From Anarhynchus alexandrinus (taxonomy: Eukaryota > Chordata > Aves > Charadriiformes > Charadriidae): a stretch of DNA of 64,000 nucleotides. The stretch is taken from contig VUYV01000016.1 in assembly GCA_008711295.1 (NCBI GenBank), forward strand, positions 3,183,540 through 3,247,539, given 5' to 3'. Position numbers and translations under genes: made by a program. Below the pieces are notes generated by a model. The model was not told where the DNA came from. It saw only the letters and a program-made list of their open reading frames with translations, and did no database searches. Shown here piece after piece: positions 1-9,385 of this stretch; position 1 is the stretch's first letter; each line of letters begins with the position of its first letter.

Positions 1-17
1 TCCTCAAGCTGGAGAAG
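1..17 (+). CDS. possible 3' end of a truncated coding exon with splice donor
   Basis: Bases 3-17 read CTC AAG CTG GAG AAG (Leu-Lys-Leu-Glu-Lys). All five codons end in G or C, and they are followed directly by GTAGGC, so the junction AAG|GTAGGC is close to the vertebrate donor consensus. The next in-frame codons on the genomic strand would be GTA GGC GAC, so the frame is not closed by a stop at the junction. The exon body lies before the window. Five codons cannot identify a gene, and a chance match is quite possible. If real, the gene runs on the plus strand and much or all of this window could be its intron. Confidence 0.25.
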
Positions 18-71
18 GTAGGCGACAGACACATCTCCTCGCCACCTACTTAGAAGCTTCATTTCAGACAG

Positions 72-104
72 TCTTTTTTTTTTCTTTTTTCTTTTTTTTC
101 TTTT
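72..104. repeat. polypyrimidine (T-rich, C-interrupted) tract
   Basis: A run of about 33 pyrimidines, nearly all T with four isolated C bases. It lies 55 bases after the possible splice donor. It could be simple low-complexity DNA. No AG acceptor follows close by, so there is no reason to call it a splice-site tract. Confidence 0.8.
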
Positions 105-1008
105 GAAATCTTGCCTTGCATTTCTTCTTTTCACTGCTTCATTAAAGTTATGTCTCCAGCATAACGAAGGCATCACTGCTAGGAGGAGGGCAGGCTTGTA
201 AATGGCCCGGACCTTGAGCTATATAATGCAGCAAGAAGTATTTTAACAGTGGTTTATATTGTGCACAGAACAACACAGAGCAAGCCAGGGGCAACACACT
301 GGGATCCTTTAAGTCAGCTCTCTTTTTCCCTTCAGCTCCTTAGAAGTTAATGATTTAGCATTGCAATTTTCCAATAAGAATTATTCTCCAAAACGAGCAG
401 GATGTCATGTTGAGTCAAAGTATCCTGCTTAAGTCAGGCAGCCAACCTCGCCCTGGATATTTAACCATTTCCCCCTATTCCACTCTGAAAAGAGGCAGCC
501 AGCCACAACCCCAAACACCTGTAACGTGCACTCAAATGCTTATATGCATATGATAAATTTGATAGACCAATAGATGCTAAAGGGATCAATAGATGCTGAA
601 GGGAATGTAGTGTTCAGTAAATCAGCTGGCAGAACTGATGGCGCTGATCAGAGATACAACAGCGATAGCATATTTGTCTGGTTTGGTAACAGTCTGTCTT
701 TCCTGCTGAATAACAGCAATATTTATATGAACTATCCAGCATGACCCTGTTACGCACTGTGGCTCCCTTGACATCCCCGTACTTTCTATTAAACATGCAT
801 AAAACTCTTCATTTCATCATCATTTTTCTGTTCTTTTCAACTAACTGAAAATATTTCACCCCCTGGGTATAACTACAGTGCATTTTTCTTTGCAGACCGG
901 ATTTTGTGAGCTATCATCTTTAAATTCCCACTTTGCATTCAGATTTGCAGTTTAATCCCTATTTGGGGCAGTTTCACTCCCAAATGGCCAACACACGACT
1001 CATGGACT
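105..1008. other. non-coding stretch, AT-rich
   Basis: No supportable gene. A TATATAA string occurs near 220, but nothing shows a transcription start. A two-copy 19-bp duplication lies at 566-603 and is listed separately. The open frame on the minus strand at 614-796 has no recognisable motif. Confidence 0.6.
566..603. repeat. 19-bp tandem duplication, two copies
   Basis: Copy 1 (566-584) reads ACCAATAGATGCTAAAGGG and copy 2 (585-603) reads ATCAATAGATGCTGAAGGG. They match at 17 of 19 positions and lie head to tail with no spacer. This is a small local duplication with no evident function. Confidence 0.85.
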
Positions 1009-1160
1009 TCGGAAGGTACCAGTTGTTTCCCATCCGGCTTTCAAATACAAATGTAACGCTTTCTTCTTCTTAGGCAATCCAATATACACTTTCCCATCAA
1101 TCTCTGGGGCTTCACCAAGTTTTTCTTCTAACTTTAATACCCAGACACATGAATGTGTTC
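1009..1160 (-). CDS. possible short coding exon, unrecognised
   Basis: Read on the minus strand, this stretch gives about 50 residues without a stop and with unusually protein-like composition. It includes VLKLEEKLGEAPEIDGKVYI, then a KKKK cluster and LHLYLKAGWETTG, before a stop at about 1000. A possible acceptor (CTGTAG) lies just upstream near 1176 with only a weak pyrimidine tract, and a possible donor (ACTG|GTACCT) falls near 1018. I do not recognise the protein. A frame of this length is common by chance, so this is a candidate only. It could also be a remnant of a processed pseudogene. Confidence 0.15.
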
Positions 1161-1398
1161 TGCACGTGCTGAAGCTACAGAGTGAAGCCCCCAACGTTCA
1201 AGCAGAAAGCAATTCCTACCAAATATTAACTACACCGAACGTCCAGGTTTCGGCTGGCTCTGGGCTGGAGCGGCACCATCTTCCCCTTCCCTGTCTCACC
1301 AGCAAATGTTGCATGGAATTAATTGACAGAAGGTTTCAGGCAGAACAATATTAGCTGCATTTGGCAGCCTCTCCACTTCTAAACTGACTAGTTTGGCC

Positions 1399-1420
1399 AA
1401 AAAAAAAAAAAAAAAAAAAN
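1399..1420. repeat. poly(A) run ending in an ambiguous base
   Basis: There are 21 consecutive A bases followed by a single N at 1420. The N marks a base-calling uncertainty at the end of a homopolymer, so the true run length may differ. No retrotransposon body is recognisable upstream. Confidence 0.9.
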
Positions 1421-4400
1421 GAGATCAGATATTAAGTTTCATCCTAAATATTAAAAATGAAAATGAGGGATCCTTTTTAGATATGGCATTGGTAGCTCTT
1501 TGTAATTAACCTAGCCTCGTCCCCAGAGAAACCTGGGTTTAATTTAATTTTTAGGGGGATGAGGAGCATTATTTATTGGTTTCTTTCAGGAAGGCTGTGG
1601 GCAAGCACACCAGAAGCAGTGAAGAGAGTCAGGTTTTGGTTTTTTTTCTTCTCATGTTGGTTTTGGAAGTTAAAGCATGGAAACTGGGATAATGGATAGG
1701 ACATAATTAAAAGACAAAGATGGGGGATGCAGACCAAACAGGAAGACCCAGAGACCAAAAAAAAAGCAGAAGGATGCAAGTGATGCCAACAATTAGATAT
1801 AATCTGAGCTACATACTCCATGATAGGCAAAGATGTTGAATCAGATTCAATCACGTCCCAAGATGTTTGGGAATACGTTAGTGCATATGTTGCACATGTA
1901 TCATATATTCCCCTCTGCTGGGGACTGGATGGCTTGGCTCAAACTATATGAACCCAGGCATGGGTTACAAGGGCTCAGCAGCTCCGAAAATTAAGTCTGG
2001 TTTTGGGATGAAACCACAGAAGGTATAAGAGGCACAATGTAAAGGCACCGTGCCTCTGCAGCTCTTACCATGGGCTTTGCTTTCCAAGATTGTGAACCTT
2101 GTCCCTGGCAGGAGCGCTACAAACTCAATTTAAGAATGAGATGCTTGTTCTGCACTGCTATCTAATCAGGATGGAAAAGGGCATTACAAACAGCCCCAAA
2201 ACATATTTAATTTAGTGTTGAAGAACAAACGTGAGAATACTTTCAAACTTCTATTTCAGTATTTCCTTACAAATAGGTATCTATATTTGTAATATGGCCA
2301 AGGAGAACCACAGAGGGTTTTTTCACCTCTTGCAGAGTGAGATAAGAGCCGAATCAACCAGATGTTTTGCAGGAAACCTCAATTTATTACTTACGCAAAG
2401 CCTTGCACAAGCCAACCACGATGCCTCGGATTTGTTAAAAGGGCCAGAGCGGGGATCTCTTCTGGTTTGCAGGTTTTTACAGACGGCGGTACAGCTCATT
2501 TCTTAGCTGCTTCCTACCCGAGAGGGGACCTCACCCATGGCAAGGCAGACATCATCCCAGCTCTCCTCATCAGACCACTATATTTATAGAAGACTTGCAC
2601 CCAGAGGATGAGCCAAATGAGAAAAGCAGGCTCCCTCTTTTGCAGGTGCTATAAGTGTGCCTGCAAGTGCTGCCGTTGACACTTCTAACTTCTAATTAGA
2701 CTTACAAATCAAGCACTGGGATGCCAACATGGTTTCCCACCCTAGAATAGCTGTTGCACTCACAGTATTTTATGCTCAGACCCATTGGGATGGGACCACG
2801 GCGAAAAGGCAAGAGGTCTGGGCAAGGCTCCCTGCGCGAGCCAGGAGCTTTTCGAGGGTCTCACCCCCACCCGGGAACTGCTTTTGCTGCCACACAAGAG
2901 ATGTGCCTATGGCAATGCATCAACCCCGAAGCCCAGCACAGAAGTTGGGGTGTCTGATTTCCCTTTCCTTAGGGGAATTCACAGCCCTGGTACAACACAA
3001 GTCAGATGACACCATCCCTGGCTCTAATATTACCAAAGCTCTGAGCATCCACAGCTCCCACTTAACCCAGTGACTGCTTGGCCTCTGCAGAACTGGCCTG
3101 GTGACAATAAAAAAAAAATTAAAAAAAAAAAATGCTCAGTTAGAAGAAGGGGAGGGTTTCAAGCAATTCTTCCTCTGGAAGTTAAAATGCCCAGAAATAG
3201 ACTCTTAAAACTAACATGACTTACTCAGTGTAAATATTATGTTTCCAAGCTCCAAGTCTGAAACATTCAACTTTATGCTGTTTTCATTTTTTTTTTATAT
3301 ATATATATGCATGTTTATAGAATACTTTATATTCTCAAGCATCCCACGTGACTGCCCCATCTCACTGCGATGCACAGCCATAGAGTGGTTAGCGATGTCA
3401 TAAATAAAAAAAAAAAACAGTGAAATCAAAAGGTCACTTGCATAACTGTCAGGGAAAGCAGCGGTGAAATGATTTACAGACACAGGAAATATAATTCGGC
3501 AGCAAGGAATTCCTTTGGCAGTTAATAGAATTAATTCAATGCAGCCCATCGCGGGTTTAGAGAGGGAGCCCTCAGTGAAAAACAACTCTTTAGGAAGAGG
3601 GATTCAAGGCCAGCCAAGCAACTTGAGTGTGTATTTAATGGCTAACCAAAACCTTTTGCTTCAGGAATGAGGTGGAGAAGTGAGTCCAGAGCCAGAGGAT
3701 GCCCACGCCGCGTCCTGAGCACCCCTCGCTGCTGAGCCCCCCCATCAGCAGCACCCAAAAGGCAACGGGTACCACGAACCCCATCATGTTGCCCAGTCAG
3801 GATCCATCCGCATGGCGTGTCCCGGCAAGGCTGCTTCTGGAGGCAATCCAGTTGTTAAGTTGTTAAAAGGCGCACGTGCAGCAGCAAAAAAAATAGTAAG
3901 CACTTTAAATACTGGTAGTTTAATAGTTCTTTCATTTAAAACTGCATCTTTAAGTGCGTAACAATATGTCATTTTCTGTATGTCCTATAGTCAAAGTACA
4001 AACCCATGTGTGAGCGCAAGCTTAAGTGGCATTTAAAAATAGCCCTCGCTATTACTGCTAGCACATAATAAATTAATGATGGAGCATTTAGCTCTGCCTA
4101 CAACCCGACAACCTTGTTTCTGAGTGAGCAGGACACAAGCTGGAAGTAACACAGAGGAGCGCCCGGGGAGGGCAGGCTGCCTGATTCCGGAGCCTGCCCC
4201 CAAAAAACCCTACCTTGGCCAAATAAATAACCCCAGGAGGTCAGCGAGAGACCCCATCTGTACATCCACCCTTCCCGAGCCATTCTTCCGTGCAGTGACA
4301 CCCATCATCTTATTTTATTTTTATTTTTTTCCCTTCCTTTCAGCTTTGAATGGCAATTAGGAAAAGGTTAACCGAGTGCCTTTCTCCCAGGAATCCTCTT

Positions 4401-6446
4401 CCTCCTTTCAAAATAACAGCGTTAGCAAAAGAAAATCCCAGATTAGGCTAACAGGTAGGAGCGTGGTGCAGCCCTGGGAGATGCTGTTGGAAGTGGGGAG
4501 ATTGGGAGAATCATCCCAGCGGGAGACTAATACTCATCATTCGGAGCTGCAGCTGAGGCCCATTTGAGTGACAGGCAGCCGGGAGCTGAAAGAGCCGCTC
4601 ATATCCCACAACTGCTGGCATGCAGACTTGAAAGAGATTTATTTCAGGATAATTAGCTGGGAGTATTAAAGGTGGCAGGAAAGATCTGCAATTACTGTTT
4701 AGCAAACAGAATAGAGGCAAAGGAAAAAGAAAAAAAAAAAAAAAAGAGGAGCCAAAAATGAAATTAAAAGACCCAAATATTTCTCCACTTGAAAGTTGTT
4801 AAATAATTGAAAAAGTTCAAAGCAACTTTATTGTATTCAAAGTACTGAATTTGAGGGGGAAAGACGGAGCTCCATCATATGCAAGCAGCTAAGTCTTTTC
4901 CAAGACAGAGCTTTGGAAACATGATGTTTTCCAACTTACGCAACAAACAAGAGCTGCCTCCACCTTCCTCCCTGTTCGCACATCCTTTCAGCAGCACTGA
5001 AAGGTTTACCCCGATAGGATGTATTTGCTGAGCTAAAAAATAGATAGATAGATAGATAGATACACACACACACCCCTCTCTATATATCTGCACGCTCAAC
5101 TGTCAAGAGTTTTGCTGCGGAGTTTTAAGGTGGTTTTTTGTTGTTGCTCTTTTCCAGGGCTGACAAATTTCTCTCTTTCCAGCAAAGGACATGTGTTTTG
5201 CAGGAGTTAATTTGAGAAGGGGGGACTGCTGGTAGTAACAAATGTCTTAAAGCGGAGGCACGCCAGAGTAAGTCTTGGGAGATTAGAAGGAGATTGAATA
5301 TATGGGAATTGTTATTGCAGTTTTCGCTCGTTATGGAAATAGCAACACAGGTGCTGTCTGCATTTAAGGTGGGGGATCTACTTCTTAAAAAAAAAAGAAT
5401 AAAAAAAATGGTATTTTCCTTGTGGAAACCAGGCTGAGAGCAAAACCCAACCAAGGTTTGGAAATGACAGCCTCCATCCAGCTTCAGTATTTCCTTATAT
5501 CAACCCAGATAAGCTTTATTCAGCTCCATCCACATACCCTGGCAGTTGCTGGCATCACACATGAGCGTATTTGTGCCAAATGTAAATAAAGTTCACCCAA
5601 CACACACAGCCTCAAAGCATCCGAGATTTTCATCGGGCTTCAAGACTCATTGTTGCTGAGCCTCGCGCCGCTCTTTCAAAACAAGGGCCCTTTTCTGCAT
5701 CTCGCTCAATGATCTACAGTCCTCTAAAACCATCTATTTATTTATGCTCTATTCTAGGATTTGCCCTCTGCGATTAAAAAAAAAAAAACAAACAAAAAAC
5801 TAAAAAAACCCAAAACACAACACTGCTTGAATTGTGCAGAAATAACAGGGTTGCCTGGCCCACTTTGTGGAGGGTAGATAAAGGCAGGGCAAGCCAAAAT
5901 GATTTTTAGTTGCCCGGCACTGAACCTGCAGGGGAAGAAAAGGAAAAGCCAAATAAAGTAACGAGATGGGGGCTTCGTTGCCAGATTGGACCTGCTGCAG
6001 TGCTTGCTATACTCAAGACCACATTTTGGCTAAGGTGAAGGGCAAAATCAGAATACCTCGGGTAAAGCTGGTAATTATTTATTTTTTCTTTTTGATTAAA
6101 AAAAAACACAACAAAACAGAACACTTTGCTAAATACACCAATTTCAATGTGACCCTCACTGAGAAAAGTTTCTCAGTTACAAATGAGGCAAAAAGTCATC
6201 CCAGAATAGCCAAAAGCGAGTCATTGAGGACATTCCCCTGGGTTGTGAGAAACCCAGTTTCCAGCCCTTGTTTTTGCCTGCCCGACACAGCCAAGGGCAG
6301 GCAGCTGCTGGCCCCGCTGCGACCAGCTGGGAGCCAGGATGTCCTGCCTCTCCCTGAGCCTCATGTAAAACACACCTCACCTTTATGGTACTTCCATGAA
6401 AAACCCTCCTGGCTCCATCGCCCATCACACCGTAAGTTATGAGGTT
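1421..6446. other. non-coding stretch with simple repeats
   Basis: I see no supportable gene. Short A or T runs occur at about 3110-3132, 3287-3296 (leading into an AT dinucleotide run to 3308), 4730-4745 and 5776-5788. The rest is unique-looking DNA with frames under 160 codons and no recognisable domain. AT-rich patches with homeodomain-type cores are scattered through 4020-4090 and 4640-4830. Confidence 0.6.
5035..5074. repeat. compound microsatellite (TAGA)n then (CA)n
   Basis: A six-base A run leads into about five and a half TAGA units (5041-5062), then about six CA units to 5073. A short TATATAT string follows at about 5081. The tract is likely polymorphic between individuals. Confidence 0.95.
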
Positions 6447-6540
6447 CAGGAAAGTCACTCAAGCTTGGGATTTTCTAACCCACATCAGTAAAATGAACAA
6501 TACTTATCTACATTAAAGGTCTTCACTCAGTGCTTAGAGA
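6447..6540 (+). repeat. eroded MIR-like SINE relic
   Basis: The order of short blocks follows the MIR core and tail as I know them: an AAGTCACTCAAGC block near 6471, then CAGTAAAATGAACAATACTTATC near 6486-6508 in the place of the 'TGTAAAATGGGGATAATA' block, then CAGTGCTTAGAG near the end. Divergence is high. RepeatMasker with an amniote library would settle it. Confidence 0.4.
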
Positions 6541-7147
6541 GTGTCTCTCATCTCTGGAAAGCTGCTACAAACAGTGATCGTATATGATTTTTCTCTATTG
6601 CTCTGGAAAGCAAAGCCTATATCATCCTTGCTCTCACCCCTCTTCTCCCAGGCTGTGATCCCAGGTCCAGCACTTGCCTCCATCGCTCCTCACATGGATA
6701 CCCCACAGGGGATCCAACCCAGCTCAAACCTCTCATAACAAAGCCAAGTCATGACCAGCCCTCATATGTATCACAGGCTATGTTACTCCCAACATCCTCC
6801 TCACGTCAAAAAAGAGTACCAATAAAGTGGCTTTCTCTTCTTGGAGGGACTACCTGGGCTTTCCAGGAGATGCTGGAGGAGACACCACCTATCTGCTTTC
6901 CCAAGCACAGTGAGAGTACGTCATCCCTGGTGCAAGTGCCACGGTACCACAATCTGAGGACACCAGCCAGTAGTCAAGTGGCCCCAGATGGGGACCACAC
7001 GTAATGGACCCGTGTCCCCACCACCCTCTGGTAGCACCTCTCTCCCTGGCCTGCAGAAACCATATGATTTCTTTGCCTCTGCTCCCTGGTATATAAGTCG
7101 AAGGATGATTCTGTTTCTTCTGTTCTTGGGCAGATTAATTATTTAAT
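6541..7147. other. non-coding stretch
   Basis: No gene can be supported. A GTATATAAG string near 7089 resembles a TATA box, but no start site or downstream exon is visible. Confidence 0.6.
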
Positions 7148-7196
7148 ATTTGTAAAGCACTTCAAAGATGAGAAATGCTAAGCATTATTATTATCC
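7148..7196 (+). repeat. MIR-type 3' tail relic
   Basis: The blocks TTTGTAAAGCACTTCAAAG and AAATGCTAAGCATTATTATT follow the order of the MIR 3' end (a TGTAAAGCGCTT block, then a tail rich in ATTATT). Only the tail is recognisable. Homology to the related L2-type tail cannot be excluded. Confidence 0.45.
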
Positions 7197-7960
7197 ACAT
7201 CAGTAGGATGACGAGGGCTTTACCTTGTCTTTATAAACTTCCTGGGGAAAAAACAGGGAAGGTAACAAAAGCCATCTCTGAACACAAGAGGTGGCAAAGG
7301 CGCTCAGCTCGCTTTCCAGTCCAATACATTCAAAACCAGGCAGGATTGGCTCCTCAGCACTCAGAGTTACACCATCTCCAAAATAACGGGAATAATCAAA
7401 GATATCTGATGGTGTTTGAAGTCTGTCCCTGTCTTTTGCCCAGGAAGCAGCAGGAGGACTTTGCTGGACCACAGCGAGCAGTGACATCCAAAGCAGCCTG
7501 TGGCATCCAAAGCAACCAAAGGCATTCAACAGCATGGGCAGATTTTCTGCACAAAAGCTGGTACACAATAGAAGAAATAAGAGAAAATAAAATAGGAGTG
7601 CCCCTTCCTCCTCCTCACCTTCACACTCCACATTTGCAGCCCACACCAAAAAGTCCGGGAAGCCCACCTCACACTTCAAAAAGGACCTGTAAATATTCAA
7701 GCAGTGTTTGTCTCTTAATATCAGCACTCTTATTTTCCCAGTTTGGCCCGCAAGCTGTTCACATGTTAAAGTACTTAGAAAGTGTTTTCTTTTCACTGTC
7801 AGACTTTGAAGTAAATAGAAAATATAAATATTTTATTTATTTTAATGGGAAGAACCACAAGCATGGTTCTTCTGGAATACTTGGTGGAGTATTACACCAA
7901 AAAAAAAAATAAATACAGTTTTAATTAGGCTTGAGGCTTCCCCCACCACTTCCCCAGCCT
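7197..7960. other. non-coding stretch containing long chance frames
   Basis: Open frames of 245 codons (plus strand, 7175-7912) and 198 codons (minus strand, 7200-7796) overlap here. Neither has a recognisable domain, and both use mixed, low-bias composition. The plus-strand frame ends in poly-lysine encoded by an A run at 7900-7910. I read both as non-coding. Confidence 0.6.
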
Positions 7961-8060
7961 GAGGTTAAGTCACTGCCCTCCTTCTCTGCCCAGGTTTCCC
8001 TTCAGCCTCAGTTTCTCTCATCAAATAAGAAATAATGTCTTTCCCCATTTCACTGTGCTA
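7961..8060 (+). repeat. MIR-like SINE relic
   Basis: Three blocks occur in the order expected of MIR: GAGGTTAAGTCACTGCCCTC (7961-7980), then CAGCCTCAGTTTCTCTCATC (8003-8022), then AAATAAGAAATAATG (8023-8036). The middle block is nearly identical to the conserved 'GCCTCAGTTTCCTCATC' core. This is the clearest plus-strand MIR relic in the window. Confidence 0.55.
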
Positions 8061-8970
8061 GAGCTCACATTTATGAATTACCTCAGCTAACATTGTTATT
8101 AAAAATGCACACGGGAGAATATCTCCGTGAGAGTGCACAGGGATGTGCACAGAAACACGCTTTCTTTCATGGGGTGACAACCTGCTATGAACACAAATCA
8201 CAACCATTTTTATCATAGAAACTATTAACAAGAGACAGAAACACCATACGTTGTATATTTCTGGGCTCTGACTGAATCTAACAAAGTGGAAACATCTTTC
8301 CTTTAAATATTTCCCAGTGCCTTACACCTCCAGAAACAGATCTCTTCCTCTGCTCAGTCTTCTACAAGTATTTAGTGCCATCCCCATCACGCTGTACTGA
8401 TGAAACAACTGTTTTTCAAAGCCCCAAGCCCTTCCTCAGGTCTCCAAGTCAACAATGTCACAATCATCAGCCTGGCCACCATATTTAAAAACTGCACTTG
8501 CCTGCTGTAGTAAAACCATGGCATACTTTTTGATATGGTAGATAATATTATTATGGTAGACAATATTATTACTATGATAGATAATATTTTCAAGGCAGAG
8601 CCCCTGGCCAGAACAAGAAGCAGCTGTTTAGAAAAGGCATTTCTGTTCACGATGTCAGTTGTTTGGGATTACAGATTTCAATGGGAAAAGCATCTCCTCC
8701 TGGTAGGATCTCACATTTGCTGACACATCAGGACATGTGGCATAGGACTCTTCATCCTCCTAACAGGTTGCCAGTTAAGACAGAAGTCTTGCCCACTCAG
8801 AGGCTGGCTGTGGGACTGGGGATGAGCATGGTTAGTATGAAACCAAAGCCCACCTCCGCACAGCTGTATGTGTTAAGGAAAAATTATGCCAACCTCCTCT
8901 ATATAGATGCATATTTTGATTTTCTCGTTATTTACGTCTGTGTATATACAGGAAGAAAAATGTATGTATG
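8061..8970. other. non-coding stretch
   Basis: I see no gene. The 18-bp minisatellite at 8535-8590 is the only structure that stands out. TGTATATACA and TGTATGTATG strings precede the LTR-like piece at 8971. Confidence 0.6.
8535..8590. repeat. 18-bp minisatellite, three copies
   Basis: Units: ATGGTAGATAATATTATT (8535-8552), ATGGTAGACAATATTATT (8553-8570), then a three-base insertion ACT, then ATGATAGATAATATTTT (8574-8590). Copies 1 and 2 differ at one base. The repeat is AT-rich and carries ATAATATT cores in each unit. Confidence 0.9.
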
Positions 8971-8999
8971 TGTCGTGGATTGGGCCGGACTGGCCACTG
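8971..8999 (-). mobile_element. terminal fragment of an LTR (same family as 18563-19128, reverse)
   Basis: This piece begins TGTCGTGGATTGGGCC and matches the reverse complement of the last 29 bases of the LTR ending at 19128 at 24 of 29 positions. The match starts exactly at the LTR terminus. Similarity stops by about 9000, and no opposite LTR end is visible within the next 600 bases. If real, it is a truncated or decayed insertion. The match is short, so chance or a related family is possible. Confidence 0.4.
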
Positions 9000-9250
9000 A
9001 AACAAGGTATCTCACTTTTGAGATGTGGACTCATTTCACAGTGAATCCAGGCAATATTTACAAAAGGCTGGTGTAATGCTTTCTTGGGTGACCATGCACT
9101 TACGAGGTGAAGGGGGTGATGGGGGGGGGTATAAAAAAGATGGCTTATTAGAAAATTAAATAACTGTCCCTATGCTTGTGCACCAGGCTTACGCTCGCTC
9201 TCAGCCGTTGCCTGAGTGAGCTGTTCTTCAGTGTGAGTTGTCACTCCAGT
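9000..9250. other. non-coding stretch
   Basis: I see no gene. A run of G bases at 9121-9129 (part of GATGGGGGGGGGT) is the only low-complexity element. Confidence 0.6.
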
Positions 9251-9385
9251 ACTAATAAAATGTGATGGTCTAATTGTATTAGCAATTTCCCATCATATTA
9301 TATTAATATGCATCATACTAGTATCCATTTTCACTAATGTGACATGAAAGGCAGTAATTTGATTACTTTTCCCTATGATTATGGG
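9251..9385. promoter_or_regulatory. candidate AT-rich conserved element
   Basis: Dense homeodomain and POU-type cores: TCTAATTGTATTAGCAATTT (9269-9288), then TTAATATGCATCATACTAG near 9302 with an ATATGCAT octamer-like core, then GTAATTTGATTAC near 9353. There is no simple repeat and no repeat family. Enhancer function is inferred from composition only. Confidence 0.2.

Noticed and set aside
7089..7096. TATA-box-like GTATATAAG
   Set aside because: Such strings occur often by chance in AT-rich DNA, with others near 220 and 37921; no start site or exon supports a promoter.
7175..7912. 245-codon plus-strand frame
   Set aside because: No domain, overlapped by a 198-codon minus-strand frame, and its C-terminus is coded by an A run; typical chance frame.
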